DNA of 54,287 nucleotides from an uncultured Oscillospiraceae bacterium. GTDB lineage: Bacteria > Bacillota > Clostridia > Oscillospirales > Oscillospiraceae. The notes under the pieces were generated by a model. That model made no database searches and was not told where the DNA came from. It worked only from the letters and a program-made list of their open reading frames with translations. Below, one piece after another: positions 39,752 through 48,300 of the stretch (position 1 is the first letter of the stretch; every line of letters starts with the position of its first letter). Made by a program: the position numbers and the translations under genes. The DNA is taken from positions 1-54,287 of the forward strand of contig CAAFPE010000069.1 in the NCBI GenBank assembly GCA_900764755.1, in the 5' to 3' direction.

Positions 39752-40745
39752 GGATGGCCAGCCTAAAATCCAGTTTCAGACCTTTGCGGATATGATCAAT
39801 TTCCCTGTCAAGCCCGGAGAACAGCCTGAAACCAGTGCCTCCATCACGGAGAACCTTCCACTGGATCTTTTGGAGGGGTATCCAAATCACGAGGAACACT
39901 TCCCCCTCTATACCGGGGCTCGCTTGTCCGGTATGATCTCCAGCATCCAAAAGCATGGTGTGCAAACGCCTATTCTAGTCTGGAAAACATCAGATGGTCG
40001 GCACGTCATCATCAGCGGACATAACCGGGTCAACGCGTCAAAGCTCGCTGGGCTCACCACAGTCTCCGCGGTCATCCGCACGGACCTGACGCCCAAGATG
40101 GCGGAAGACCTGTTCTTTGAAATGAATTTTCAGCAGAGATCGTTGTCCGATTTGCGTTTTTCTCAGCGAGTGCTGTGTGTCGCGGCCCACTACAATGTTA
40201 TGAAGCAGCAGGGCCGGCGGACGGATCTCCTCATGGCAAAAGCGGAGGACGATGGCGCAACTTCTCCTGACTGTCAGGAGAAGTTGCACACGGATGCCAA
40301 GGTTGCAGAAGAGTACGAACTGACTAGAGATAAGATCTCCAGGTATTGCCGTCTTGCCACCCTGTACCGTCCACTACTCCTTTTGCTGGATGAGAGCAAA
40401 AAGATTGGGCAGCTGGCTGCCTATGAAATCAGCTTTATTGAGAACTCCACCCTGCAAGCCTGCATCCACTACACAATTTCCCAGCATGGCGCAACCGTGT
40501 CCAAAGGTAAGGCCAAACTGCTCCGGGAAGAGTTTGAACATGGGAAACTGGATCAACAGCGCATTTTAGAACTTCTGACCTGTGAGAAGCCAGCGAAGCC
40601 GAATCGGGGCCGGCTGTCCGTCCGGCTTCCCAGAAGCTGTGGGAAGTATTTTTCGGAAGGCGCATCTCAAAAAGAAATCTCTGAAATTGTAGAAAAAGCT
40701 CTTGATTTTTACTTTCAGTCAGAAAAAAACACATCATCTGCATAA
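39741..40745 (+). CDS. parB: ParB-like partition protein
   Basis: A 334-residue protein overlapping parA by 11 bases. The ParB/Srx domain has LSGMISSIQKHGVQTPILVW, GRHVIISGHNRVNASKLAGL and AEDLFFEMNFQQRSLSDL (the GHxR-type CTP-binding region is GHNR). A helix-turn-helix follows (AKVAEEYELTRDKISRYCRL). It should bind a parS-like site and act with ParA. An internal 31-base palindrome lies in the linker between these domains. Confidence 0.88.
   Translation: MRVKDGQPKIQFQTFADMINFPVKPGEQPETSASITENLPLDLLEGYPNHEEHFPLYTGARLSGMISSIQKHGVQTPILVWKTSDGRHVIISGHNRVNASKLAGLTTVSAVIRTDLTPKMAEDLFFEMNFQQRSLSDLRFSQRVLCVAAHYNVMKQQGRRTDLLMAKAEDDGATSPDCQEKLHTDAKVAEEYELTRDKISRYCRLATLYRPLLLLLDESKKIGQLAAYEISFIENSTLQACIHYTISQHGATVSKGKAKLLREEFEHGKLDQQRILELLTCEKPAKPNRGRLSVRLPRSCGKYFSEGASQKEISEIVEKALDFYFQSEKNTSSA
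40257..40287. repeat. 31-base perfect palindrome inside parB
   Basis: Two 15-base arms, GCAACTTCTCCTGAC and GTCAGGAGAAGTTGC, around a single T. It codes for a surface linker of ParB. Its size and perfection are like a binding site (parS) or a strong RNA hairpin. Confidence 0.85.
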
Positions 40746-40751
40746 AAAGCT

Positions 40752-40791
40752 AGGGCATGATGGCCTAACCCGCCATCAGCCCTTTCTTTTT
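40752..40791 (+). terminator. Terminator after parB
   Basis: GGGC-TGATGGC and GCCATCA-GCCC form a stem around CTAACC, followed by TTTCTTTTT. It separates the partition genes from the following operon. Confidence 0.75.
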
Positions 40792-40828
40792 GCCCATTTC
40801 ACAATTTACAACGAGAGGATGGATCAAA

Positions 40829-41251
40829 ATGACAGTAGCAGAAACACCCTCCACTTCCCTTCCCATGAATGGTCCACTGCTCAGCAGGCTTTATCAGATG
40901 GGGATCGCCAAAAGAGATGGGGAAATCAACATAGAGAATATGCGCCTATTCACAAGGATCTATGCAGCACAGTTCTACTACAATCTGTGTGACAGCTATA
41001 CAAAATCGACTGTTGGGGCTGTGCTGGCCTCTTTTGATGAACTGTTGGGACGAAAGGACTATAAGGGTATCTATCTTTTTCTGTCGTTGCAGTATGACCA
41101 GCTTAGAAAGACCCTGCCAGACCCCGTTTGGTGGCTGATGGGCTCACCGAACGCATTAAAGATATTCTCAATCGGTTTTGTAGAATCGCTGACCGAAGTA
41201 TTTTGTGAGGAGGAAAGCTATGTCCAAGCTGATGATCGCAATACCCAATGA
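40829..41251 (+). CDS. Conjugative-element protein, hypothetical
   Basis: A 140-residue protein from ATG 40829. Sequence features: PLLSRLYQMGIAKRDGEINI, ENMRLFTRIYAAQFYYNLCD and GRKDYKGIYLFLSLQYDQLR. Predicted mostly helical, no membrane segment. It overlaps the next gene. I do not recognise a family; it may be an accessory partition or regulatory protein. Confidence 0.65.
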   Translation: MTVAETPSTSLPMNGPLLSRLYQMGIAKRDGEINIENMRLFTRIYAAQFYYNLCDSYTKSTVGAVLASFDELLGRKDYKGIYLFLSLQYDQLRKTLPDPVWWLMGSPNALKIFSIGFVESLTEVFCEEESYVQADDRNTQ

Positions 41252-41630
41252 TAAAACGCCGCCTTTGTATGACTTCTTCAATGACGAGCTGAATGAGAAG
41301 CAGCGGCAGAAGCTCCTGTCGCTATTCGCGCTCATGCTTCAGACCCCAGTTTCCGTCATGCGGGAGCCCTATGTAAAGCATTTCACACTGGAACGCTACA
41401 GCAGTCTCTATGAGCTGCGCGCCAAGTCAAAAACCCTGGTCCGCATCATCTTTACCATGACGCCGGATGGCGATGTGCTCTTTTTGACCCCATTTGTCAA
41501 GCGGCACCGGCGCGATACTATGCAGGCTTTGGAGTCGTCGTTGGGCCTGCTGGACCGAATCCATAATGGTTCATGCTCCTATCAGGAGCTGTCCATAGAA
41601 TTTTTTGTGAATGGAGGCAAGACAAAATGA
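41220..41630 (+). CDS. RelE/HigB (Gp49)-like toxin-fold protein
   Basis: A 136-residue protein from ATG 41220 behind GAGGAGG. The core YSSLYELRAKSKTLVRIIFT, DVLFLTPFVKRHRRDTMQAL and SLGLLDRI matches HigB/Gp49 toxins (LYELR.. R..F ... PF.KK...T). No antitoxin gene with a helix-turn-helix follows; the next frames are a membrane peptide and surface protein. It may be an orphan toxin, a repurposed RNA-binding protein, or be controlled by the preceding gene. Confidence 0.68.
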   Translation: MSKLMIAIPNDKTPPLYDFFNDELNEKQRQKLLSLFALMLQTPVSVMREPYVKHFTLERYSSLYELRAKSKTLVRIIFTMTPDGDVLFLTPFVKRHRRDTMQALESSLGLLDRIHNGSCSYQELSIEFFVNGGKTK

Positions 41631-41716
41631 AGCAGAAATTGATCCTGGCCTGTGCCGCAGCAGCTGTCCCAGCGCTGCTCTACGCTCTGTACAGAAGGTG
41701 GTGGAAACACACATGA
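41627..41716 (+). CDS. 29-residue membrane peptide
   Basis: A tiny gene whose ATG overlaps the toxin-like stop (ATGA) and whose TGA overlaps the next ATG (ATGA). GGAGG precedes it. It encodes MKQKLILACAAAAVPALLYA then LYRRWWKHT: one transmembrane helix with a basic, aromatic tail. Perfect coupling on both sides supports translation. Role unknown. Confidence 0.6.
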   Translation: MKQKLILACAAAAVPALLYALYRRWWKHT

Positions 41717-42819
41717 GGCGACTGGCTGTATTTTTATCGCTGCTCTGTCTGCTGAGCATACCTGTTTCCGCGGCATATATCCCGGAAAGCTCTGTGACGG
41801 AAAACCGGGATGGCCGGCAGCTAATCATCAAGACCTACCAACTCAGCCCGGAAGATGATCCATCCAAACTGGTTGACGAGCCATTTGATCTTGAGGGCTA
41901 CCACTATGAGCATCTGGAAACGGTAAAGGAAGATCAGCCATTCCATGACTCCAAAGCACATACAGAAGCCGTGACAGTAACGACCAGTAGCGATTCTCTG
42001 GCCGTAATCCTGGAGCAGCTGGCGCCGACCATGGAATACAGCAAGGATGGATATTCCGGCGTGCTTACCCTGGATCACACTACACTTCAAACAGAGGCGG
42101 CCGGCTATACCACTAAGTATTACACCATTACAGACACAAGGCAGTTTACCGGTCTCCCCAGAAATGATCCCTCTTATGTTCCGACTACCACAGTAAAGGA
42201 TGGAAAGACGCTGTCTCTCAGCAATATCTCCTGGGCGGTGACAGGGGCAGGCCTGGCAGACGATACCCTGGTGCCAACTTCCTATACAGCTACCGCAACC
42301 TACCAGGCTACCGGGAGCCGGAGCGCAGCAACCGGATATATCACCACGGCCACCTATACGGGTGAAATCACATCAGAAGGGATCGGCTCCGTCCAATATA
42401 CGGTGACCTACCTTGGGACAATGCTGAAACCTGAATTTTCGATTGGGTTTCCGATTCTAGCCCTGCTGGCAGCCGGATTGGCGTTGCTTGCGGCTATTCT
42501 GACTTTTCTATATCTGCGCCGGCCGAATGCGGCTATCTATGCGATGAACGCAAAAGGTGTTGCATATAAAAAGCTGGGCAGGCAACACATAGCTGTACGT
42601 AATCCAAAGTTGGACTTTACCAAGCTGAGAGAATACCCCGCGGGAGATTCCAGCGTGGAATTGAAAAACAAGCTGGCCCGGAAATTGGCCGGACGAATCA
42701 TCAGCATCCGTCTTTATGATGGAGTACGCACGCATCTGGTAGAGCCTATTGAAGGGAACGAAACAGAAAACTACTGGTTTGCGATCAAGGACGAGGATAA
42801 GGAGGGATCTGAACTATGA
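41713..42819 (+). CDS. Membrane-anchored surface protein of the conjugative element
   Basis: A 368-residue protein. A signal peptide (MRRLAVFLSLLCLLSIPVSA) leads an extracellular beta-rich domain (GTIYIPESSVTENRDG-like start, SLAVILEQLAPTMEYSKDGY, SATGYITTATYTGEITSEGI). A membrane helix follows (FPILALLAAGLALLAAILTF), then a cytoplasmic tail of about 95 residues with KLREYPAGDSSVELKNKLAR. It precedes the sortase and may sit in the mating machinery. No named family is recognised. Confidence 0.72.
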   Translation: MRRLAVFLSLLCLLSIPVSAAYIPESSVTENRDGRQLIIKTYQLSPEDDPSKLVDEPFDLEGYHYEHLETVKEDQPFHDSKAHTEAVTVTTSSDSLAVILEQLAPTMEYSKDGYSGVLTLDHTTLQTEAAGYTTKYYTITDTRQFTGLPRNDPSYVPTTTVKDGKTLSLSNISWAVTGAGLADDTLVPTSYTATATYQATGSRSAATGYITTATYTGEITSEGIGSVQYTVTYLGTMLKPEFSIGFPILALLAAGLALLAAILTFLYLRRPNAAIYAMNAKGVAYKKLGRQHIAVRNPKLDFTKLREYPAGDSSVELKNKLARKLAGRIISIRLYDGVRTHLVEPIEGNETENYWFAIKDEDKEGSEL

Positions 42820-43562
42820 AACTGTCCCAGCGCATCGCACTCGCTCTGATGGGATGTATGCTGCTCAGCACGCCGGCAATGGCTGCTGATTGCTCTTTTG
42901 AAACAAAAGCACCAGCCGACTATTATGAAAGCACTGCGTATGAGGAGGTTTATGGCGCTCAGTACAACTATGGCGGCACAAATGCCGTGGATTTTCTTGA
43001 CCCTCTGGCCGATAGCGCACCTTCCCCGCTGGCGGGGAACTCCATCGAGTATGGCGTTGGCAGTTCTTCCGAAAGCATCTATCCGGACGGGACTTCCGAT
43101 GATTACCCGCTCCAATGGGGGGGATCGTTTGTCCCCCCGGCGACGGCCTTTACCCCTGTCAGCGATGTAGAGCAGGCAAACGGCAGCATAGGCACTCTTT
43201 CAATCCCAAGCCTGGGCATCCATTACCGGGTCTATGATGGAACATCCGCCGCGTCCATGCGGAAAGGTGTGGGACACTTCCCCAGCACAAGCGCATGGAG
43301 CGGAAACATTGGATTGTGTGGCCACAACCGGGGCTCCAGCCATAATATCGGCTCTATCAAAAATCTGGAGGTCGGTGATACCATTCGCTATGAGACGCGC
43401 CTGGGAAGCCTCACCTATTCCGTCAGCTATGTGGGGCTCATCGACTGGACTGACTGGAGCTATTTGAATGCCACTTCAGACAACCGAATCACTTTGATTA
43501 CGTGCCTGGCTAATCAGCCAACCAAGCGCGTCTGTGTCCAGGGGGTTGAAGTGAGTTCATAA
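42816..43562 (+). CDS. Sortase
   Basis: A 248-residue sortase with a signal peptide (MKLSQRIALALMGCMLLSTP). A 100-residue Ser/Gly/Tyr-rich spacer precedes the catalytic domain that starts GTLSIPSLGIHYRVYDG. His170 (LCGHNRGSS), Cys230 (ITLITCLA) and Arg238 (PTKRVCVQG) form the active site. The domain resembles class D-type sortases. It should attach LPxTG proteins, probably the large adhesin encoded downstream. Confidence 0.88.
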   Translation: MKLSQRIALALMGCMLLSTPAMAADCSFETKAPADYYESTAYEEVYGAQYNYGGTNAVDFLDPLADSAPSPLAGNSIEYGVGSSSESIYPDGTSDDYPLQWGGSFVPPATAFTPVSDVEQANGSIGTLSIPSLGIHYRVYDGTSAASMRKGVGHFPSTSAWSGNIGLCGHNRGSSHNIGSIKNLEVGDTIRYETRLGSLTYSVSYVGLIDWTDWSYLNATSDNRITLITCLANQPTKRVCVQGVEVSS

Positions 43563-43754
43563 AAAATTAAAATTCAATATTTTGAAATCATTTTTGCACA
43601 AAAAGAGATGCAAAGATGGGATTTGGATACAGATCGCTCAAAGTGCGAAATAACGTCCTTTTACCGAATAAAAAACCTTTGACAAGCTGGATTTCCTGTA
43701 TTATTGTGAGACTGTAAAAGCCGTTGCAAATGTAAAGGAAATGAGGTGCTTGTC
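43563..43754 (+). promoter_or_regulatory. Intergenic stretch with promoter after the sortase
   Basis: An AT-rich stretch of 190 bases. TTGACA (43,679-43,684), 17 bases, TATTGT (43,702-43,707) is a good promoter that would start transcription of the next operon (small protein and SLH-like protein). No gene is seen before it. Confidence 0.65.
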
Positions 43755-43970
43755 ATGATCTGTGAATTCCCATTCCTTCAATCCGGCAGCCAGAAGAACG
43801 ACACAGGTAAGATCAATCTGCGCATGGATCTCACGTTCGATGTCCCTTCCAATATAGCGGAACAGCTGGCGCTGTGGGGCATTTGCAGCTTTGATGATTG
43901 CCAGTATGACGCTGAACGGAAGGTGCTGTGGCTAAGCGCAAGCACGACACTTTATGAGGAGGGAGCCTGA
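43755..43970 (+). CDS. Small conjugative-element protein, hypothetical
   Basis: A 71-residue protein from ATG 43755, nine bases after GAGG. It reads MICEFPFLQSGSQKNDTGKI then NLRMDLTFDVPSNIAEQLAL and DDCQYDAERKVLWLSASTTL. It looks like a small alpha/beta protein; no family recognised. It is coupled to the downstream SLH-like gene. Confidence 0.6.
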   Translation: MICEFPFLQSGSQKNDTGKINLRMDLTFDVPSNIAEQLALWGICSFDDCQYDAERKVLWLSASTTLYEEGA

Positions 43971-43971
43971 G

Positions 43972-45186
43972 ATGAAAGCAAAACGTGTTTGGTCTGCGGT
44001 ACTGTGCGCAGGCTTGGCCCTGAGCATGTGCGTCAATGCGGCAGCCACTCAAAATGATGAACTGCGGGCCGCGGCCAGCTATGTGTCGGAGCAGGGGGTT
44101 ATGGTCGGCGACCAAAACGGAGACATGGCCTTAGACCAGGCCTTGAGCCGCACAGAACTGGCAGTCATTCTGACCCGGATCACAGTAAACTCGGAGCATC
44201 TGGAAGCGGAGCAGGAGCTCTACACTAGAAAGTGTGAATTCCCGGACGTTCCGGAGTGGGCCAGATTGTATGTCGGCTACCTGTCCTTCAACGGCCTAAT
44301 GGTGGGATATGATGACGGCAGCTTTGGCGCTGCAGATTTGGTGACGCCCGCAGCGGCCTGCACAGTAATCCTGCGGCATCTTGGGTATCTGGAATCCAGC
44401 GGATGGGATTACCATACTGCCTGTGATAAGCTGATCAGCCTTGGACTTGCTCCGAGCGAGCTGGCAGAAAAGGGCGTCGTCACCAGAGGCGATATGGCAA
44501 TTCTCCTCTATCGTGCAATGCGCAGCCCAGAGGGCGGCGCCATTGGGGCAGGCGGTTCCACCGCGGGAGACGCAACCGAAAATATCCCGCAGGAAGGCGC
44601 AGGGAGTTCAGCATCCAGCCGCCAAGGAATCACTTACAACACCGATGGCTCGATCAACATCCCATCGGATGGCTCCCGCTATGTTCCGCAGGCCGGGGAT
44701 GTGATCCGCTGTGATGACGGAAGCAACTACACCATCACCGATGTATCCCGCTATGATAAAAATATGTTTGCATCAGGGCCTGTTGGAGACCTCCCGGAGC
44801 CCACTTGTGACTGGAGCCTGCTGGAGCAGCCGGAACTCCCGGAAGCGGAGGCGATACGATACACTGACTCAGATGGAGATTACCTCTTTGTGTGCAATCT
44901 TTATGAGACGCGACGAATGCTCTACACCTTGTACAATGCCATTGGTGATAACCCGGTCACCTGGAAAGATGGGGCGCCGGTCCTGAGTTCAAAGGGGAAT
45001 CAGTTGGTTCATATCCAGCTGACTATCCCAGAGGGCGAGTCCTACCAGATGTTCTGGCCCTGGCGCGCAAGCGAGATCACCAACATTTTTAACAGCGTCC
45101 CCCCTGGCACCTACTGTATGCAGGCGTGGGATGTGTTTTCGGATGGAATTTTTCAACGTACGGAATACCAAATCTATACAATATAA
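43972..45186 (+). CDS. Secreted protein with SLH-like repeats
   Basis: A 404-residue secreted protein. A signal peptide (KRVWSAVLCAGLALSMCVNA) is followed by about three SLH-like repeats: AASYVSEQGVMVGDQNGDMA then ALSRTELAVILTRI; FPDVPEWARLYVGYLSFNGL then MVGYDDGSFG; and KLISLGLAPSELAEKGVVTR then GDMAILLYRAM. The C-terminal 200 residues are a different beta-rich domain. SLH repeats anchor proteins to cell-wall polymers. It probably takes part in surface contact during mating. Confidence 0.78.
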   Translation: MKAKRVWSAVLCAGLALSMCVNAAATQNDELRAAASYVSEQGVMVGDQNGDMALDQALSRTELAVILTRITVNSEHLEAEQELYTRKCEFPDVPEWARLYVGYLSFNGLMVGYDDGSFGAADLVTPAAACTVILRHLGYLESSGWDYHTACDKLISLGLAPSELAEKGVVTRGDMAILLYRAMRSPEGGAIGAGGSTAGDATENIPQEGAGSSASSRQGITYNTDGSINIPSDGSRYVPQAGDVIRCDDGSNYTITDVSRYDKNMFASGPVGDLPEPTCDWSLLEQPELPEAEAIRYTDSDGDYLFVCNLYETRRMLYTLYNAIGDNPVTWKDGAPVLSSKGNQLVHIQLTIPEGESYQMFWPWRASEITNIFNSVPPGTYCMQAWDVFSDGIFQRTEYQIYTI

Positions 45187-45208
45187 GCAAGCAACACCTC
45201 TAAGAGAA

Positions 45209-45238
45209 GGAAGTGCGCAGTGAGCGCACTTCCTTTTT
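45209..45238 (+). terminator. Terminator before the adhesin gene
   Basis: GGAAGTGCGC-AGTGA-GCGCACTTCC followed by TTTTT. A perfect stem that ends the upstream operon. Confidence 0.88.
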
Positions 45239-45328
45239 GCAGCCCGACAACTAAATCATTACCCATTCAACACAAAGGGGGGGATGCAGCGTATAGAGGC
45301 ATCCTCCCTATTTTTATGGAGGTTGCCT

Positions 45329-48300
45329 ATGAAAAAAAGATTTTTTAGCATGCTTCTGGCCTTAATCATGGCCCTGGGACTCTTCCCGACATCCGCCTCT
45401 GCCGCCTCCAGCGTTGATGAAGCGCTTGGTGAAATCAATATATATAATGGCGGCACGAAGATGTCCTACCTGTCCATCAACGGCAAGATCCAATCCCAAA
45501 TCTACACCTACTACAACTACAAAGGTGCCGATGGTCAAACCCGCGAAATTCCAGCGTACTGCGTAAACCCGAATCAATATGGTGTACCACAGACTGTTGA
45601 GGTCGGGGAAAGCATTGAGTACCTGGCAGACGAAAAAGCCAGTGACCCCAAGGTGGTCGGCATCATTGCCAATGGCTATCCGACCCGCAGCTTGGCAGAA
45701 TTGGGGCTTGAAAACAAATATTCGGGTTATTACGCCACCAAAATGGCGCTGTGGAGCTATCTCATCAGCGATTGGAACATCAACAACCTGAAAGTCAATC
45801 CCAATCTGACTGGGGAAGAACTGGCACGGGCACAGAAGGTGCTAGCTGCGGCAAAGGACATTTACACCCGAGGGACTGCATGGAACGAGACCCTAGCACC
45901 TGAAATTACCTGCACGCCGGATCGGGATACGGCCTATCTGGTAACGGTAGATGGGAAGCAGTATAAGCAGCAAATATTCACGTTCTGGTCGAAAACATGG
46001 GTGTGCGACTATGATGTGAAAGTTGCGTTTACCACTCCGGACGATGTGCCTGAAGGGACCCGCATTGTAAATATGTCCAATCAGGACATTACATCGATCA
46101 CCACAGAAAGCATCGGAGACGGCTATGCCGGAAAGTTCAAAGTGCTGTATTCGCTGGAAAGCGTGCAAGGGAAAACCGGAAGCGTCCAACTATCATTCAG
46201 CACCAACACATATAAGTACGCAGTATTTTTCGCTGTTTGTCAAGAAAAGGATCAGTACGGAAATCTGCAAAACTATGTTGTCGATACAGATCCGACAACC
46301 AGCATGAAATTGTCGGCATACAGCAACTATGAGGATTCTAAGATAGACCCCCCTGACACCGGCTTACGTATCCTCAAATACGAGACGGGGACGGAAATTC
46401 CAATCAGCGGAGCCCTCTTTGAAGTGATTGGTCCTGACGGCGATTCTATCGGCACCTTTGCGACCAATGGGGATGGCCGTATCGAAATTCCGCTGCGCAA
46501 GGTGGGAAATTATACCGTAATTGAGCGCAAAGCCCCCTCCCATTATATCATCAGTGAAGATCCAGCACAGAATGTCACCGTTGTCTACGACGAAGTAGCC
46601 GAAGTGACATTTTTTAATGACCCCTATGGCTCCCTGCGCATCGAGAAAAAATCCAACACCGGTATGAACCTGCTGGGAGCGGTCATCAAAATTGAGCATA
46701 TCGAAAGTGGCCAGACCTGGACTGCGACGACGACCAGTGCGGGAGTCGCCGTTTTCGATCAGATTCCCCTAGGGGCATACCGTATCCAGGAAATCACAGC
46801 ACCGGTAGGCTGGAAGCTGGATGATAGTGTCTATACCGCCACGGTGGTGACCGGCGAAACCACCACCATCCCCATCATCAATGAGGAGCTTCCGGGATTA
46901 CGCATCATCAAGTATGATCGAAAAAATATGGTCGCCATGCCCAATGTCACGTTTGCCATCTACCGGGACGGCGAATTTTTAGGCAATTTCAAGACGGACC
47001 AGTTCGGCGAGATTTTGCTTACCAATGTGGAGCCCGGCACCTACCGGGCGTTTGAAGTAGATACCGGCGACGAGGGGCATATCCTGGACACCACTCCCCA
47101 GGAGGTGGAGCTGCACGCCGGAGACGGCATCAAGGAGCTGCTGTTCTTCAACGATGTCAAGCCCGGATTGCGGCTGGTGAAGGTGGATTCCGACGATCCC
47201 TCCAAGGTCATCCCCAACGCTGTATTCGAGATCAAATCGGTGGAGGGGACCTATGGACCCCAGGAGTTCCGGACGGACGAAAATGGAGAAATCGACCTTT
47301 CCATGCTCCCTGCAGGCTCTTATGTGGTAACTGAAAAATCCTGTGATGGCTATGTGATCGACGAAGCCCAGCGCATCATTGAACTGAAACCCAATGAGGA
47401 CGCACAATTCGTTTTCACCAATCGCATCAAACCTTCTCTCCAACTCATCAAGCTGAGCAGCGATGGCTCCCGGCTGGCTGGCGTCACCTTCCGAATCGCC
47501 AAGATCAAGGACGGTTCCCACTACCTGGACCGCACCACCAATTCCGCAGGGGAGATCCTGATCTCCGATTTGGAGCCTGGTGTGTATTCCGTGCGTGAAT
47601 TGTCCTCGGTGCTGGATCACATCCCCGATGATACCGAGCACCATGTGGAGCTGTTTCCCGGCCAAACCAGCACCATTACCCTGACCAATGATAAGCGCCC
47701 CAATCTCTATATCCATAAGGCCGATGGGGACACCGGGGCACCGATTCCCGGGACTGTCTATCTGGTGAAAGGCGCCGACGGCCATTCTATTGCCGAGGTG
47801 AAAACGGATCAGAACGGTGTCGCCGTGGTGGAGAACTTGCTGCCCGGCGTTGTAGAGGTCATCGAAAAGTCGGTTCCGGAGCCCTACCTGCTGGCGGAGG
47901 AGTCTCAGCTGGTGACGCTGTTCCCCAACCGGGATCGGGATGTCTATTTCCAAAATTACAAGCGCCCGACCATCGAGATCATCAAAGAAAATTCAATCAC
48001 CCATGATCCCATCGAAAATGTTCCATTCCAGGTCTGGTACGCCTCCAACAACACAGCCACAGGCGAATATAACGATCTGGGCGTTTTCTATACCAATGAA
48101 GAGGGCCGCATCGTGCTCTCCGACCCGGACCTCTCTCTCCGTGACGGCTGGTTCCGGGTAAAAGAACTGAAGCCGGCGCCGGGCTTTGCCCTGGCGGACC
48201 CGGACACCCAGGAAGCGTTTATTGCTGCTGGCGAGGGGCACACCTTCCGCTTCAGCAACCGTCCCCTCTCTGCCATTTCCGTGTGGAAGTACGACAGCAA

